This document shows positions 46,301 through 59,800 of a stretch of 64,000 nt of DNA, piece after piece; the stretch's first letter is position 1; every line of letters begins with the position of its first letter. The stretch comes from Pithys albifrons albifrons (Eukaryota; Chordata; Aves; Passeriformes; Thamnophilidae). The DNA lies in contig NC_092461.1 in NCBI RefSeq assembly GCF_047495875.1, positions 60,748,299 through 60,812,298 on the forward strand, in the 5' to 3' direction. The position numbers were made by a program, and so were the translations under genes. The notes under the pieces were generated by a model. That model saw only the letters and a program-made list of their open reading frames with translations. It did not search any database and had not been told where the DNA came from.

Positions 46301-47298
46301 CAAAATACTGAAAAATATGAAGACAATGTTTTGAGTGGAAAAAACAGTCCATTTTGAGGCAAAAGAAAAAATCCTAGTCTCTTCCTGCAAGCTGTTTGTT
46401 TTTTTCATCTAGCTGTATCCCTGGGATGGTGATTTGTTGTTGCTTTCTTACACTTGAAGTGTGGAATAGCTGCCAGATACTGGTGTTGATGATAGCAGTC
46501 ATCATACCTACAGTTTTGTTTCATTTCTGCAGATGAAGAACGGGTTTTTTTAAAAAAATTGTAGCAGGGAGAAGTAAAATACACTAAACATACCTTAGAA
46601 ATTATCTAAGCAAATGGTCATAATGGTCCATGTATTCCCATTTCCCTGAGCAGGATTGTCTTCTTGGTGCAGGATCCTTATTACATGGAGTTCTCTTTCC
46701 ATGAAGCTTTTATTTTATGATGAAGGGCAGAGAAATATATTTATCTCTTTTTTTTCTTCACTTAACTATGTCATCAGGAGCAGCTGAAGCTCAAGTGTGC
46801 ATCTATATTTTTATGCTTCTAGCTAGATTCAGAATCTCTCTTCAGTCAATATAATGGGCTTTAGTGATCAGAAACAATAAACTATTTTCAGCTATTCCTT
46901 TACCTGTTTCATAAAAAACCCTTCTGTCTGCAGGAATTAATATTATGGGGCTAGGGAACTGGAAGAAAATATTGCTCACTAAGTAGACTTGGGAATAAAA
47001 TAGGATAGAATCTAGTCTGTCCTATAAAGTAGGGTGGACAAATAGACATTGAGACTTACTTTTCTTTAGATCTACTTGGCATTTAAGAGACATGAAAAGA
47101 TACTGTCAGTGAATCACCCTTGACAAAAAAGGGGGGAAAAGCCCTATGAGCATAGTATCCAGAAGTGTATTTTATCCAAAGTGTAAATTTTCCGACAGGA
47201 AAACTTGCATTCTGCTTGAAGTGATACTGCTCATCTTAGTGAAATCAAGGACCATGCCATCTTTAAGATTTAGCAAAGTGCATGTCACTCTCTTCTTG
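43317..47298 (+). other. intron 2 segment, nothing recognised
   Basis: AT-rich intron with short open frames. The 109-codon frame at 45827-46156 has no recognisable family. Confidence 0.6.
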
Positions 47299-47572
47299 TA
47301 GGTAACAAGCAATAAGACGAGGAAAATACCTCAAGTTATGAAAGGGGAGGCTTAGATTGAATATTAAGAAAAACTTCACATAAAATGTTGCCAAGCATTG
47401 GAACAGGCTGCTCAGAGAAGGGGTTGAGTCACCATCCCTTGTGGTATTTATTTAAAATACTTGTAGTTGTGGCACTCAGGACTTAGTGGTGGACTTGGAA
47501 GTACTGGGTTAATGGTTGAAAGTGATAATCTTAAAGGTCTTTTCCAGCCTAAATGATTTGATGGTTTCTGTG
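47299..47572 (+). mobile_element. CR1 LINE 3'-end fragment
   Basis: 'ggtaacaagcaataagacgagg', 'gaggcttagattgaatattaag', 'ttggaacaggctgctcagag', 'gagtcaccatccct' and 'cttaaaggtcttttccagcctaaatgat' follow the CR1 tail in order. Moderately diverged. Confidence 0.9.
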
Positions 47573-49067
47573 CCAGTGCTGCAGTGAAGTGCAGTCAATA
47601 TGAAAGCAAAGCTTATTCATTCAAACTACTGGCAGAGCGATGGTTAAAACTGAGTACATCACATGAACAGCAACCTTCTTTATTCAAGGGCAGTATATCT
47701 GGCATGCACATAAATAATGCCAGGCTAGTGGGACACCTCAGGTTATGCAGAGTACCATATAAAGCAACTTCTGTAGTGATGCTTAACAGCAATTTAAAAC
47801 CACTCTGTCAATTCAAACATCTGCATTGTGAGTCTTTCTCCAAACAGGTGAACAAGAGGGACGGACTGAAAGACAGACTAGACTAGGGAGATTGAACTAA
47901 CCTATCTCAATTGTTAAAAGTGGATTTTCAGAAATACTTTCTTTTGAGGGTGCTGTCCTTCATTCACCTAAAATCTTTCTGGACTGTTGCATATATTGAC
48001 TGGTATTACAGAAATGAGTACCTTGGCACTCCTGAGTTGCTGAGCTGTTCTGGATTTATTAATATGGACCATAGAGATCTAAAGGAGAATGCAAACAGGT
48101 TCTGAATCTTGACATAATAAAACAGCTGGTTCCTCAACAAACACATAGATTGATGTTTGCCCCAAGAGGTTTTATATGTTTGTAGATGCAGCACGGCATG
48201 TTCATGCTGACTACTGCAAAAGTCTAACATCCACCCAGTTCAGAGGTCCAAACTGTAAATAGTCAAGTTTCTTATTTTTGATGGAGTAATATGGGTGTCT
48301 CCAGTGAGATGATCAGAGCCCTTGTGTCAGATGTCTGAAATACCTAGTGTAAACAGTCCCTAAATCAGCTAATCTCACTTCCTGTAAACAAAAGACTATG
48401 TCATTGTTTTCTCAGAAAATGGATTAAAGAGGACATTTATTACAGTGCCTAGTATAATTGCTAAGGCTTAAAAATGTCCATCTTTTTCTCTGCAAAATAT
48501 ACCCATAACATTTCAAGGCTGACTGGGCCCAAAGTCAGCTTCTAATCATTGGACCAGTTATGTCTTTATCTGAAACACTTCTCCTCATTATGTCTTCCCC
48601 ATATTCCGCTGTCAGATACCCATATGTGCACCATGGTAAGTGGCTTCTCAGTGTTTCTTCAGTAGTGAGTACATAAGAGGCTCAGGAGGTTTAAGTCAAA
48701 AAGCTTGTCTTCGTAGAACCTTATTTTCTATGGTCCTGACACTTTTCTTCTTCTTGAGATTTAGATGAGCTGGGCATTGTTCCATTAGTGGTTTTATGGA
48801 TGCTGGATTATGTATTACAGCAAGAACAAATTCCTTAGTTTATATTTGGGTTTCATTTCTCCATGTATTAAGACCACATTAACCCTTCCTTTTGTGGCAG
48901 TGTATGGGGTTACCCAGCATGATGTCATGCTCCATCTGTGCGGTTTTCCATGACCATCTCGCATACTGGCTAGATTTTTGTGTTTTCCAGTGTTCTGTTT
49001 TGGCACACTTAAACACAGTGGGTCTGGAGTTGTTGTCATTGAACTTCATGTTGCAGTCAACTGTAGA

Positions 49068-49092
49068 TTACAGTAACTTTAGGTTACTGTAA
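49068..49092. repeat. perfect hairpin, 10-bp stem with 5-nt loop
   Basis: TTACAGTAAC, loop TTTAG, then GTTACTGTAA. It is too short for a miRNA precursor and too far from any exon to suggest a role. Confidence 0.6.
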
Positions 49093-52000
49093 ATTGTCCT
49101 TGGGGATTTTTAGAATCCAGAAGTTGTGTAATCTGCCAGCTCTACCATAACATGTTTCAGCTTCTGTTGAGACATTCTAAAAGTAAAATACTAAACAACA
49201 AAAAAGCAACTCCTAATGTGAAATGCACCATATCAACCCTTTTCTTTGATGTCTTCGGCATTAAGCTTTTAAATGTGTCAGAGAGTTAGTTTTTAGATCA
49301 TTTTGATGTACTTTATTAATTCTATGTAATTTATGCTGGTTTTTAATTATATTGCCACAGGGTGCAAAATCAGAAACCTTGAAAATAGTCCAAGTACGTT
49401 AAATCAAGGCAAACCAGATAAGATATAGGATCCATAATCTTTACATGTGTATGGAGTGTTAAAGCATGATGTCTGGTACAATATACTGTTAGCCTGTAGA
49501 TCTTTGTAGATGTAGACCAGTTTATTTATGCAGGTTTTTATGCCTAAGACTAACAGCTGGCTTACCAGTCATTACTCCCAAGTTATTTTTTTCAAATACT
49601 GAAAACAGGTTGGCTGTTGGCCAATTGTAGGAAATTTTCTCAATTTTTCAGGAGTCAATAACTGAAGATTAGTATTTTTTGCAGTTCTTCTAATATGAGT
49701 TAGGACTGAAAAATATGAAAAATTAATCTAGGCTGGGAAGGAGGAGTTTTCAGAAGCAGAATCCATTAGGCAAGATGATACAGATCAATGTGCCAACAGT
49801 GTTTGTGTAATAGATCTCCTTACGCTTCACTACATCAGACTTCACTGGTAGTACCAAGATAGTCCAGTTCCTGAGTGAAGTCAGTTCATGAAGAAGGAGT
49901 GACTGATTAGGATTGAAATGCAGCAAAGCACAAAGGAGATTGATGAAGTAAAGGACTTACAAGAGTTCCAGCTCCTTAGTTGAGGACATGTATCTGACTT
50001 TGTTAATTCAGTCTAGTTTAGGAGCACTTTAAGTTTCTCACTGACATAAAGCTCTTGTATTGGATTACCTGTAAGTCAGTCTTTTTGCTCTCTATTTCTC
50101 TCAGAGACTCCCATTTATTGCTAATATTTAGTGACCTACTGTCACTTCTGAGCTATATTACAGCAATGAGTTGCTGAGAGTGATGAATCCAAGAGTTCTT
50201 AGATAGCTCTACATAGTTATGCATATTATGTATTTTTATTCCTACTGAAGCAGAATATTGGTTTTCACCCAGTATTATCAGTGAAAGAAGCTGAGAGGGA
50301 TGAGTAGAACACTTGATAAATGCCACTCTCTCACTTGCTGTGTTAAGAAGTGCACAGATGCTAGATAATTATTGTACATTCATTACTGATATATAATATT
50401 AATGTGAATATAGGCTAGGAGAAAATTTAGCTACCAAAAAATTTAAGCCTAAAGTTTTCCTCTTAGCTTCTCTTTTCCTGGAAATGCTATGGATCACTCT
50501 GCTACCAGCGAACTTGTTTTTGCAGACTTGAACCTCTGACAGATAGAAACAAATGTAAGAATGTTGGAAAGTTTCATTCTTGAAAAAAAACGCCCAGCAT
50601 AATATTTCTGCTTTAAGAAAAATCACTGCATTTTACAATTTAGGAAGTTGGTATTGTTCTTAGAGAATTCCAATTTCAAAAAGGATGATAATATGTAGTA
50701 ATGCACAATAGTTAACAGACAAACCTGATAGCTATCATAAATAAAATACATCTCTGAGAACTTCGTGTAGGTTTAGCCTTTACTTATTTTTTTTGTTTTT
50801 ACAATATAGAAATCTGTTAATAACTAACATTGTAAATACTATTAGTTTAGGATAATTTGATAGGAGCATAATTCAGTTTCAAGTATTGGGCAACTAGAGA
50901 GCAAAATTATTTTTATAATTTTGAGAAGTAGGAAACAATCTCCTGGAAAGGTTTATGCTGGAATCACTGTGTTTAATAAAATCTGAAAAATGAAACAGAG
51001 TAAACATATGTTGCTTACATTTTCAGTTGACTCTGAATGAGGCATCGTTACAAGTGCGTTGAAGGATACCATGGAAATAGAAAATAATCTGGAGAGTAAT
51101 GGACAGTTCTAAATGGGTTTTAAATTTAGATAAACATTACATAATGCATTCTGGGCACATGGAGAATGCAGAATAGGAGATAATACTGTGTAAGCTCTTC
51201 AACCCTCAGTACTCCTCTTTCAAGTAATTTTTCATACATAAGTAGATAGAAATCTGATCGTAGTGCTGCTGAAAGGGAAGACTGCTTGTAAGGAGCCATG
51301 GGCTCTGTACTTGTAATTTTTGAGTGTAATTAAGATGATGTGTCCATGTTTACCTACCCAGCCAAACACAGAAAAAAAAGGGACTCAGTAGAGATACCAG
51401 TTGTCACATAACCTAGAAAGCTTAGGCTTCTTTCAGAATCAGACCCTAATAAGAGCCTGAATACAGCTTCTCACAGTAGCAAAGTTACTGAGTTAGCCTT
51501 TGGTCCTCCAGCCCTCTCTCACTCACAGCAGGCTGGTAGATATGAGGACCCCACATGCTCCCACCTGGTACCAAGACTCTGCATGAGCTATAACTGCAGT
51601 TTCCTCTTTAATGTAAATACAGTTTAATTCCTGACACACATAGCACTTAATTTTGCCCCGCCTTGATTGACTTTACCGCCTCTATGGACTCATTAATATA
51701 AGTGGTAGATTGTCCCTCTAAATATGAATTGGTTTTGGCGAGTACTTTAATTTTTATATTGATTTGAATGCTTTCAAGTATATATTTGAGACATCACATG
51801 GAATATTAATGGTAGGATGATACTTCCAGGTAGAAATACACAGAAAAACACACAGTAATTCAGAAGTTAGTAATGTGTATTAGGTCTTACTGAGAATGAA
51901 TTTTTACAAAGAACTGCTTGTTAACCTAAAATACAAATTGGTTAAAGATTCTTTGCTGTGGATTAGAACCTGAATGCAGCATTGCAAAGCAAGTCTCTTG

Positions 52001-52989
52001 TTTTCCTGTACTGTTTTGCAATCGGTGCATTGCTGCCTGCTTTCCTGCATAATTCCTGTTCAGCTGCTGAAATTTCAGATCGATCCTTCCTGGAAAATAT
52101 GAAACAACATGAAAAGACTAATGCAGTCTTTTTCTTGACTGGGGAAGAGGAAAGGAGACTTTCTTTTTTTGAGTTTTGCTTTCAAAAGTTCATAAAGATA
52201 TCTTATGGGAAAATGCATAAAGTTCTCTGGGGGAAAAAAGTAACTCTAAGGTAGAAGGTGGTCATTCAAATGTGTGTCATTTTGACATAATAGACATAGA
52301 TTTAGATTTCCATGAATAATTGGCAGTAACAGACATGCCTTTGAGACTTTACAGTGATAAAATTACTCAAGAAATGAAAGGTGAAGAAAGCTCTCCTGAA
52401 CTGTGTGGAGCATAAATGGAGCAAATGGATTCTAGCACTGCTTTGATAGTTCTCCTTTATAAACATTGTCACTCAAAATTACCATATTTCTGTGTAGTTT
52501 CTGATAATAACAGTCTGATAGTGTGGTGGTCAGTGCCACACAGAAGAAAACAAGTACAAACAAGATGTAGTGTCAAGCAGAGTAATCATAAGCAAGTCAT
52601 TTGGAAAACATACAGACAAATCAAATGTGGAAGTCAGAATAAAAAACCTCAGGAAATTAAATAGCAACAGAAAAGTTATTTGAATCTGACCCTTAAAAAT
52701 AAGTGTGCAGAAAGTGAGAAAAAAAGTGTCTGAAGATGCAGTTGCAAATTGAGATGATAAAGAACACATTGCTGAAGTTAGGCACTAAAGCATCCAAATG
52801 CCAAGGTGATAAAAGATCAAGCAATACAAATAATGAACAGCCTGCATTCACAGGTGAACCACATTGCTGCTGTTTTGTGGAGAGGAATCATCTCTGCAGT
52901 TTCCTCCTGTTCTTTTCACTTTTGCCATTTGTCATTGATGATGCTTGTTGAAGAGGCTGTCAGGGAAGTGTCTCAACACTGCCATGTGC

Positions 52990-53343
52990 TCACACTTCTG
53001 GCTGGCTGGTTAAAGCCATGCCCAGAAGCATGAGCACTGCTCTGGTGCACATACCCTCCTGTGCCTGGTTAGTTCCTCTTGCTGTGGCATCTCTCAGTGC
53101 CAGCGCAGCACTGAGGCTGCTCCAGCGTGTTGATGGAACATGCCTTGGCAGTGTTTGCTTCTGAACAGTCACTCTTGTTCTGGTCTGCTGGAACTCCTGA
53201 CTGTGAGTACAAAAGGGGCAGAATAGCAGGAAGTACAAGTTGAAAAAAAGAGCTGTGAGATAAGGCAGCCAAGGAAAGACGTGCTCGCTTACCTTCTGTT
53301 CTCTCGGCTTCGTCCTGTTGTGACTTGCTTTGCCCAACTTCAT
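52990..53343 (-). other. 117-codon open frame with a hydrophobic stretch
   Basis: The frame starts at a true ATG (53343 on the minus strand). It carries a basic N-terminus followed by a Leu/Phe-rich hydrophobic stretch at about residues 24-45 that could be membrane-spanning. No family is recognised, and an overlapping 93-codon frame (53350-53069) is also open. The local sequence is GC-richer than the flanks, which lengthens frames by chance. I do not call it a gene. Confidence 0.2.
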
Positions 53344-55476
53344 GCAACAAATTTACACAACCTTTTTACTCACGTCACCATTTAATTCCTTAACTAATTC
53401 ATACCGTCCACTTGAACAGGATGTGTGATTTGCTTCTTGAATATGATAATATAAAACATTCACAGGCATCAGTAAATATATCTGTTATCCTGGCAGTATG
53501 TTTTGCTAATGCTGGTCATTTCATATATTACTTTTAAAAATGTATGTTGTAGCAGTAGCAATATTAGGCTATTTTTTATGGGAGTAGTCTGGCTGTTCTT
53601 TCATCGCAAAAAGACAACCAGTGTCTAGTTTATCTATGGCCAGACTACATTATTGTCTCACAAAACAATGTCCCAGTGCTAGGATTGCTTCATTAAGTTT
53701 ATGCTACATAGACATAATTATGCAGGAGCTAAGAATAGCTCATCTAATTGAAAATAATGATTATAGAGAAAGAATGGGTTTGATAGCTGTTAGTGAACAA
53801 GCACATACCATACACCCATTCATGAACTGTACAGAACACATATGGGATTATACGGTGTGTTTGTTTTTATTAACAGTTTTTTTTCTCATCCTGACTACAA
53901 ATTGAAGGTGTTACATCTTATTTGCTAATTATTTTTTTTCTCACAGACCTAGAGGGACCTGCAAGAAGGCAGCATAAACTGATATTTATCTAGTAAATTA
54001 TGACAAGCTAAGCTTTTAAATAACATTCAACATTTATCCACACACACATTTTGGGGAGGATGTAACTTAAATAAATCTTCTCCAGGCACCACAGATGAAA
54101 CTGTCTGTGTGGTTTTTTTATGACTGTGTTTATACTAGTACCCTATGGGATTAAACATCTTTTTAGAAATGCAGAGTCTGCTATTCTGTTAATCTCTTGA
54201 TGCTCATTCTGGTTAATGCTAACAGTTATTCTTGCTTTGTCTAAAACATATAGAACTCTTCTTTATTCTTGAAAATAAAACTGAATTTGAAGTGAAGTTG
54301 TTGAAAGTTTTAATTTATTTGATTGCTGTTAATTCTTATCCCCAGGCATACAGGATGGAAGTTGGTGCTGCTGTTGTCGTCTCAATAATTATTTTCTTAC
54401 TTCAGTGTCAATTTTCTACTTGAATGTTGCTAGAAAAGAGATGAGCTCATGAAATTTAATGTATCTAGTTTGGAAACGTTATTAATATCTCTAGAGTCTC
54501 GAAAAATTCTGCCAGTTTGCCATGTTTAGCTTCCCCTCTGTTTTAACGAACCATTTCATAGCTCCAGGCTATGTGCTAATGCTGTAGAGGCACAGAGAGA
54601 TCACTGCCATCAGGAATTTTTAAACAGATGACTGTTTGAAAAATGAAGTGGTGAGGGAATATGGGACAAACTGTGATGTAAACCTGCAGTAACACAACTA
54701 TCAGTTTGCAGAATCTGAAATTAGAGTCCTTTGCACAAGCTGTTCTTGAGGCTTTTTGAGAAATAGCAAAAGGAAAACAGTGGAAGCAGAGGGCACATTA
54801 CCAGAGTGTTCTAAATTTTTGTCGTAACTTCAGGAAAGTTACCTTTTCAGCTTGTGTTTGCATTTGAAATTTCAGTGAGTTACAAGAATTTAAAACTGTT
54901 AATAAACTTGTTTGTACAAATTTCTACTGAAGTGTCAAACACTTTTTCTGTGAAGACATTTCCCTTTTTTTTTGGCCAACATACCTGAATTTTGCCCTTC
55001 AAAAATTTTTGCATGGCACCCAGCACTGAACATTACTTTTGAAATGTTGTAAAAGTAGTAGCATTTAAACACCATGTATCCTAGTCTCACAGAAACCTGT
55101 TTAGGAGTCAGTGTGGTGGCCCAATCTGACCTTCTGGATGCTTCTGTAGACATTCTGATAATGTGTAAATAAATCCTAACCCCAGGTTTTGATCACATAC
55201 TATTTTTTTCCTGTTTAGAAGTTTTGATTATAAGCGTGGTCTGCAAAATGTGTTCCTGCAAGTAAACGTGATCAAAGGATGAGCAGGACTGAAGAGCTGA
55301 GAGGAGCAGTGGTTTGAATCTGAAATCCTTTGGTGATTTGCAGTTACTCACAAGTGGGCATAAGAAAAGCACACTACATAGGATAATGTATGGTAGCTGA
55401 GGTGCTTTGCTCTCACATTCTTGATGCAACTGATAAAAGACTCCTCTGCATATAAACTGTTTTCTACTTTGTACAG

Positions 55477-55595
55477 AACCGCACATGCAAGAGCTAAGGC
55501 TGATGCTGCGGATCAGGCTGCTCAGGCTGCTCGCCAGGAATGTGATATTGCAAGAGCAGTTGCCAGAGAACTTTCACCAAATTTCTACCAACCAG
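55477..55595 (+). CDS. JPH1: junctophilin-1, coding exon 3 (residues 379-419, partial gene)
   Basis: The first base completes Arg379. Translation is [20 protein letters not shown], then [19 protein letters not shown], ending one base into Gly419 (phase 1). This is the Ala/Arg-rich part of the conserved helix predicted to bridge the gap between the two membranes. The acceptor TTTTCTACTTTGTACAG is strong, and the donor CCAG|GTAATT is good. Human JPH1 continues with PDYVKQRF, the divergent region and a C-terminal membrane anchor (about 661 residues in all, from memory). None of that was found before position 64000, so the gene is cut by the window. Confidence 0.97.
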
Positions 55596-56754
55596 GTAAT
55601 TGTAGACTGGGGGGTTTTGTGGTTTTATTGCAGTGAAAAGATTTTGTGGTGTTAAAGTGTTGATTTCATTTTGAATGTTGTCATTTATACAGAAATAGTA
55701 GCCATGTGTCAGTTATGAATCTCAAGGAGTCGCTTTGCTCAGATTTTTTTTCAGTTTTTACGCATTTGGTGATTATACCTTTGTATGGAAACAGTTGTGT
55801 GTTGAAAAGTCATATCAAGCATCTAACTTAGCCTCAAATTAATAGTTTATTCAGGGCAGTGTCAAAGACAGACTTCAGAGAACACAAACCAGCAGAAATT
55901 TGGGGTGATTCTGTAATGTGTTTTTTGAAGTGGAAAGATCCTTAGCTTTTTTACTGTCCAGTGGAATTCTTGACAAACTTGGTTAGCTAAGGCCTGAAAT
56001 TTGGTGAATGCTTTGCCATTAGACATACATAATCTGTAAGGGAAACTTTCTCTGTTAGGCCTGTGGTAGTCTGTGGAACATTAGTCCCATATTCAAAATA
56101 TAATAGAATTAAGTCACTCATATATCATCATTGTGGCCTATTTTAATCTATCACATGGTTTGGAAAGTTGCTATAGAAAGAAGCAAAGTTGGTTTTGCTT
56201 TGTTTTCCTGCTGTCTTTCCATAAGGCTAATATTTTTGTGTACTGCTCTTTGGCTTAAGATTGGATAGATAAAATGGAATTCCATTTTCCAATTTAATGT
56301 CTTTTCATGTCTGCCCTTTATTTCACCTGTCAAATTGAGTGGACTCATATCTTGTTATTACTTTTCAAGGACCTGCCAGCACTTGTATGCTAATATAGAT
56401 TATAGCTCTGAGATTTTCACTTGCTGTTATCTTGGCTCATGCTTGTTTCAGACATAAACCTGTTTATTCCTCAATGTACCCATATATTGAGTGCAGGCTA
56501 ATATCATGACCCACAAAATAAAAACACCACAACATTCTTCGGCATTTTCTAAAAATGCACCTATTTCCTTCAATTTTTAGTTCAGATGACCACTACCTTT
56601 AACATGTTACTTAATCTTTACTGTCAGTTTAAAAAATACTTGCTTTATTCTTTATTCATAAGTATTTGGTTGTAGAGTGCAAACATATTGTGGAGTTGGG
56701 AGGCTTGGGGCACTCTTTTTTTATTCATTTATGCCTAAGTCAAGGGTTGGTCAC

Positions 56755-56892
56755 CTGATTAGAATCTCTATTCCCCTTACCAGTCTTGCAAACTTCCTTT
56801 GTACACATCCTCATGTAAATTCATCTTTCTTGAACATGGCAGTCCAGAACTGTAGGCAAAGCTCCACAGAACTATTTCAAATATTAAGACCT
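56755..56892 (-). mobile_element. degenerate CR1/L3-like LINE fragment
   Basis: On the plus strand, 'cttgcaaacttcctttgtacac', 'aattcatctttcttgaacatgg' and 'cagtccagaactgtaggcaaa' match words of a minus-strand CR1/L3 element in order. Confidence 0.45.
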
Positions 56893-59800
56893 TAGTAGCT
56901 TTAAAACAGTATAAATATGTACCCTTCATTGTTGGAAATTACCTCAATACTGCTTCTTCTGTGGACTTACACTAGTGGCCCATACTTCCTCCTATCATAA
57001 TCAAGCCTTTTTTCATTATTTCATTCTTCCACCAGTTGAAGAAATCTCAATTTATAGCAGCAGGTCATCTTGGCAGTTATAAGTCATAAGCTTAGCTGTG
57101 CAAAGAATTGAAGCATTTGGAGAGAAAGTATCTGAAAGCTGCCAAACCCTTGAAATAAAGGAATGGCTGGAGTACTCGAGTGAAAATGCAAACATCTGAT
57201 GGTGCGAAATTTGCCACCAAGAAATTGCCCTGATCAAGAATTTCTCAGATGTCTTTTTTAACTTCCTACCACAGGAAATGAAGTAGCATTGCTGACAAAT
57301 TGGCAGAGATTTTAAACTTTATTCCAATTACAGAAGAACAGAGTTTATATCACTTCTCCAAATGCAGCTGGATATGTGTGCAGTGATGTAACAAAGCATT
57401 TCTTAAAGTTCACTTTCTCTGTTCTTTGTATGGAAAAATTTGTTAGTTAGCTACCTCCTATCAAAAGATAAAATACCTTTTCTGGAGTCTAAATTTTCAG
57501 TTTCCTAATTATTTTCAAGGGTGGCCAAATACAGCATGTTTGTACACATTGGACAAAAAAATTGATATTGCCATTGCTCAAGTAACTTTAAGATGCCAAG
57601 AGGTTAACTGAATTTCAGTTATCCCAAATAAGCTGCAGCAAACCACCAGGTTCACACATCATCGTGATAATTTCAAATACTCTCATGTCTAAGAAGTTTT
57701 CCAGACTGAGTGCACGTGATGTCTTTTTCAGGTACACTTTTTCTGTGTGGTACCAGTTAACCCTGAGACTCACTTGTTCACAGACTTGTTTGTTTACACG
57801 TTTCCCAACTGTCATGCCAAGAGTTACTGGACAGTGTTATCATTAGCTTTTGCCATTTGTGGTAGTAAAATAGACAAATATTTTTAATTACTTATAGTCA
57901 CACAAACAGCATTAAATATCTTCCTTTCAAATAGCATTTTTCATGTGTTTGAATGAAAACAAGGTAACTGTTACTGCTTCCTAATAACACCTTCTTGGTT
58001 TTCTTCTGTTGCATGAGCTTTATATTTTTACAGTAACTTTATAAGTCTCTGTAAGTGCTACTAAAAGGTAATGATAAGTTTTGTGTCTTAGTCTCTGAAA
58101 CTACAGTTAAGTGAAAGCTTTCCATTGTACTAAATAGTCTTGAAAGTAAGTTATCGTGAGTAGGCGAGCATGCTGTCAACAGTAAATGTATATGTAGTGT
58201 ATCAACAAGTCTCTTGAAGTAGAGGAAGAAAGTCAAATACAAATACGTCACTGTAAACAACAATGAAGCATTTTTTTCTGTCTTAATGAGTGATCTCTGA
58301 ATTACTTGCAGCCTAAGTCCATTTAAACATTTGAAAATCTTTTGATAAAGCTCTTAAATTTCAGATTCTTAAAAAGCAATCTTCCGGGACATATAGCCTA
58401 GTATTACATACAAATTATAATTACAGTGGATATTCATCAGTCGTTGTACCATGACAGTTCACACTTCCAATTACTTTCTCTCATGTTTCACTTTTATGTT
58501 CATAAAGACATTCATTAGAAGCTGCCAAGGGATTCTAGCTTTGTAGTGTAGTTTAAAAGGAGGCTAAAAGGAGAACAAAACAGTAGGAAATAAAGTAGCA
58601 TCCAGCAGGTACGAATAATAATGTCAGTAATGAGGTACTGTAGAAATCTTGAGATTCAGGTTTCTCAGTGATTGATTGCCTTAGTATTTGCATATGAGGA
58701 AAGCCAAGTATGACTGAAAAGGTCAGAGCCATGGAATAAGAAGTTACAAGGTTGCAGGGAGCTGTTTTCCCTGAATTTGTTCTTGCTGGTCTCATGCAAG
58801 ATCCTGCTTCTACTTCTGCTGTAGCAGAGATTTGGCTAGTGATTAATAATCATGAACATACGTATCTTTTCAGAACCCTATCCAAAGGCCATACGTTTTG
58901 TAGATTTAAAAAATATTGTGGTCTTTACAGGGCCATATTTTACAGGCATTTTTATCAACAAATAAAACGAATTTTGAGAAATCCCAGCTCTGACCTGTTT
59001 GTTTCCTCCAGGCATCACTAAACTTGTAGATGTGTCAAAAGAGAGCATACCAGGACAGGAAACAAATGAAACCTGAGTCATAGCCTCATTCAGGGAAGTC
59101 ATCCAGGGACAGTTTAAGATTTGTGTTTGCTTAGAGAAAAAAATACGCTGGTTTTTTTGTCTCTTGTTAAAACCTAGAGAAGAGCAAATGAGTAATGGAA
59201 GTGCTGTATCAAAGATGTAACAGAAAAGAAAGGATTTTGACACCCACTAAAAAGGGGGAGTATTGTTCTAGTCTTGTACAAGGGGAGTGGATGCTTTGAC
59301 TTATATATGCATTCTGAATTCCACAGACCATCTCCAGGATATAGTGTTGTAAACACACTATCAGGAGGTAAACTTGCACAGACTGGACAGCTAAGCCATA
59401 ATTGTCTGTGTGCATGTATATCCTGCAGCAAATAGATACTCCTCTTTCATTCAGTTTGAATGAGTAACATTGGATTAAATGAAAGAAGGGTAAAACTACT
59501 TTGCTGCAGGGTAAGAGCAGTCTGGGCACTTTACCACAGGGCAATTGAGGTCTGGAAATTCAGATCTGAATTGTTTTCTGGCAGATGATTTGTCAGGCCA
59601 ACCAGCTGCCAGAGGAACATACATGTATCACCAAAACAATCATCCAGCCTTTGACCTCCTAAACAAGACATGAGAGAAATCAAGGAACAGTTTACCAGTT
59701 AAAGCTGTCTAAAGAGATGGACAGAATTTTTTAATGTGAAATACACGAACAAAGATTTTCTAATGATAAGAATAAAATTTGACAGGTTTGAAACCATTAT

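Larger units (their letters stand above)
8524..55476 (+). other. JPH1: JPH1 intron 2 (46,953 bp)
   Basis: The intron is bounded by GTATGT at 8524 and by the acceptor TTTTCTACTTTGTACAG at 55476. It is AT-rich throughout. Open frames are nearly all short, and none shows a recognised protein family. It contains dispersed CR1 fragments and a few stretches listed separately. No nested gene on either strand can be supported. Confidence 0.9.
47573..55476 (+). other. intron 2 segment up to the exon 3 acceptor, little recognised
   Basis: AT-rich intron. Noted within it are a hairpin at 49068-49092 and a GC-richer minus-strand open frame at 52990-53343. Otherwise only short random frames occur. Confidence 0.6.

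Noticed and set aside
57040..57300. Possible processed pseudogene in intron 3
   Set aside because: Short Lys/Glu-rich translations looked gene-like, but no family was recognised and neither a poly(A) tail nor target-site repeats were seen.
59578..59672. Possible next JPH1 exon after TTTTCTGGCAG
   Set aside because: The acceptor looks good, but the translation (beginning MICQANQLP) does not match the expected PDYVKQRF continuation, and the phase does not fit.
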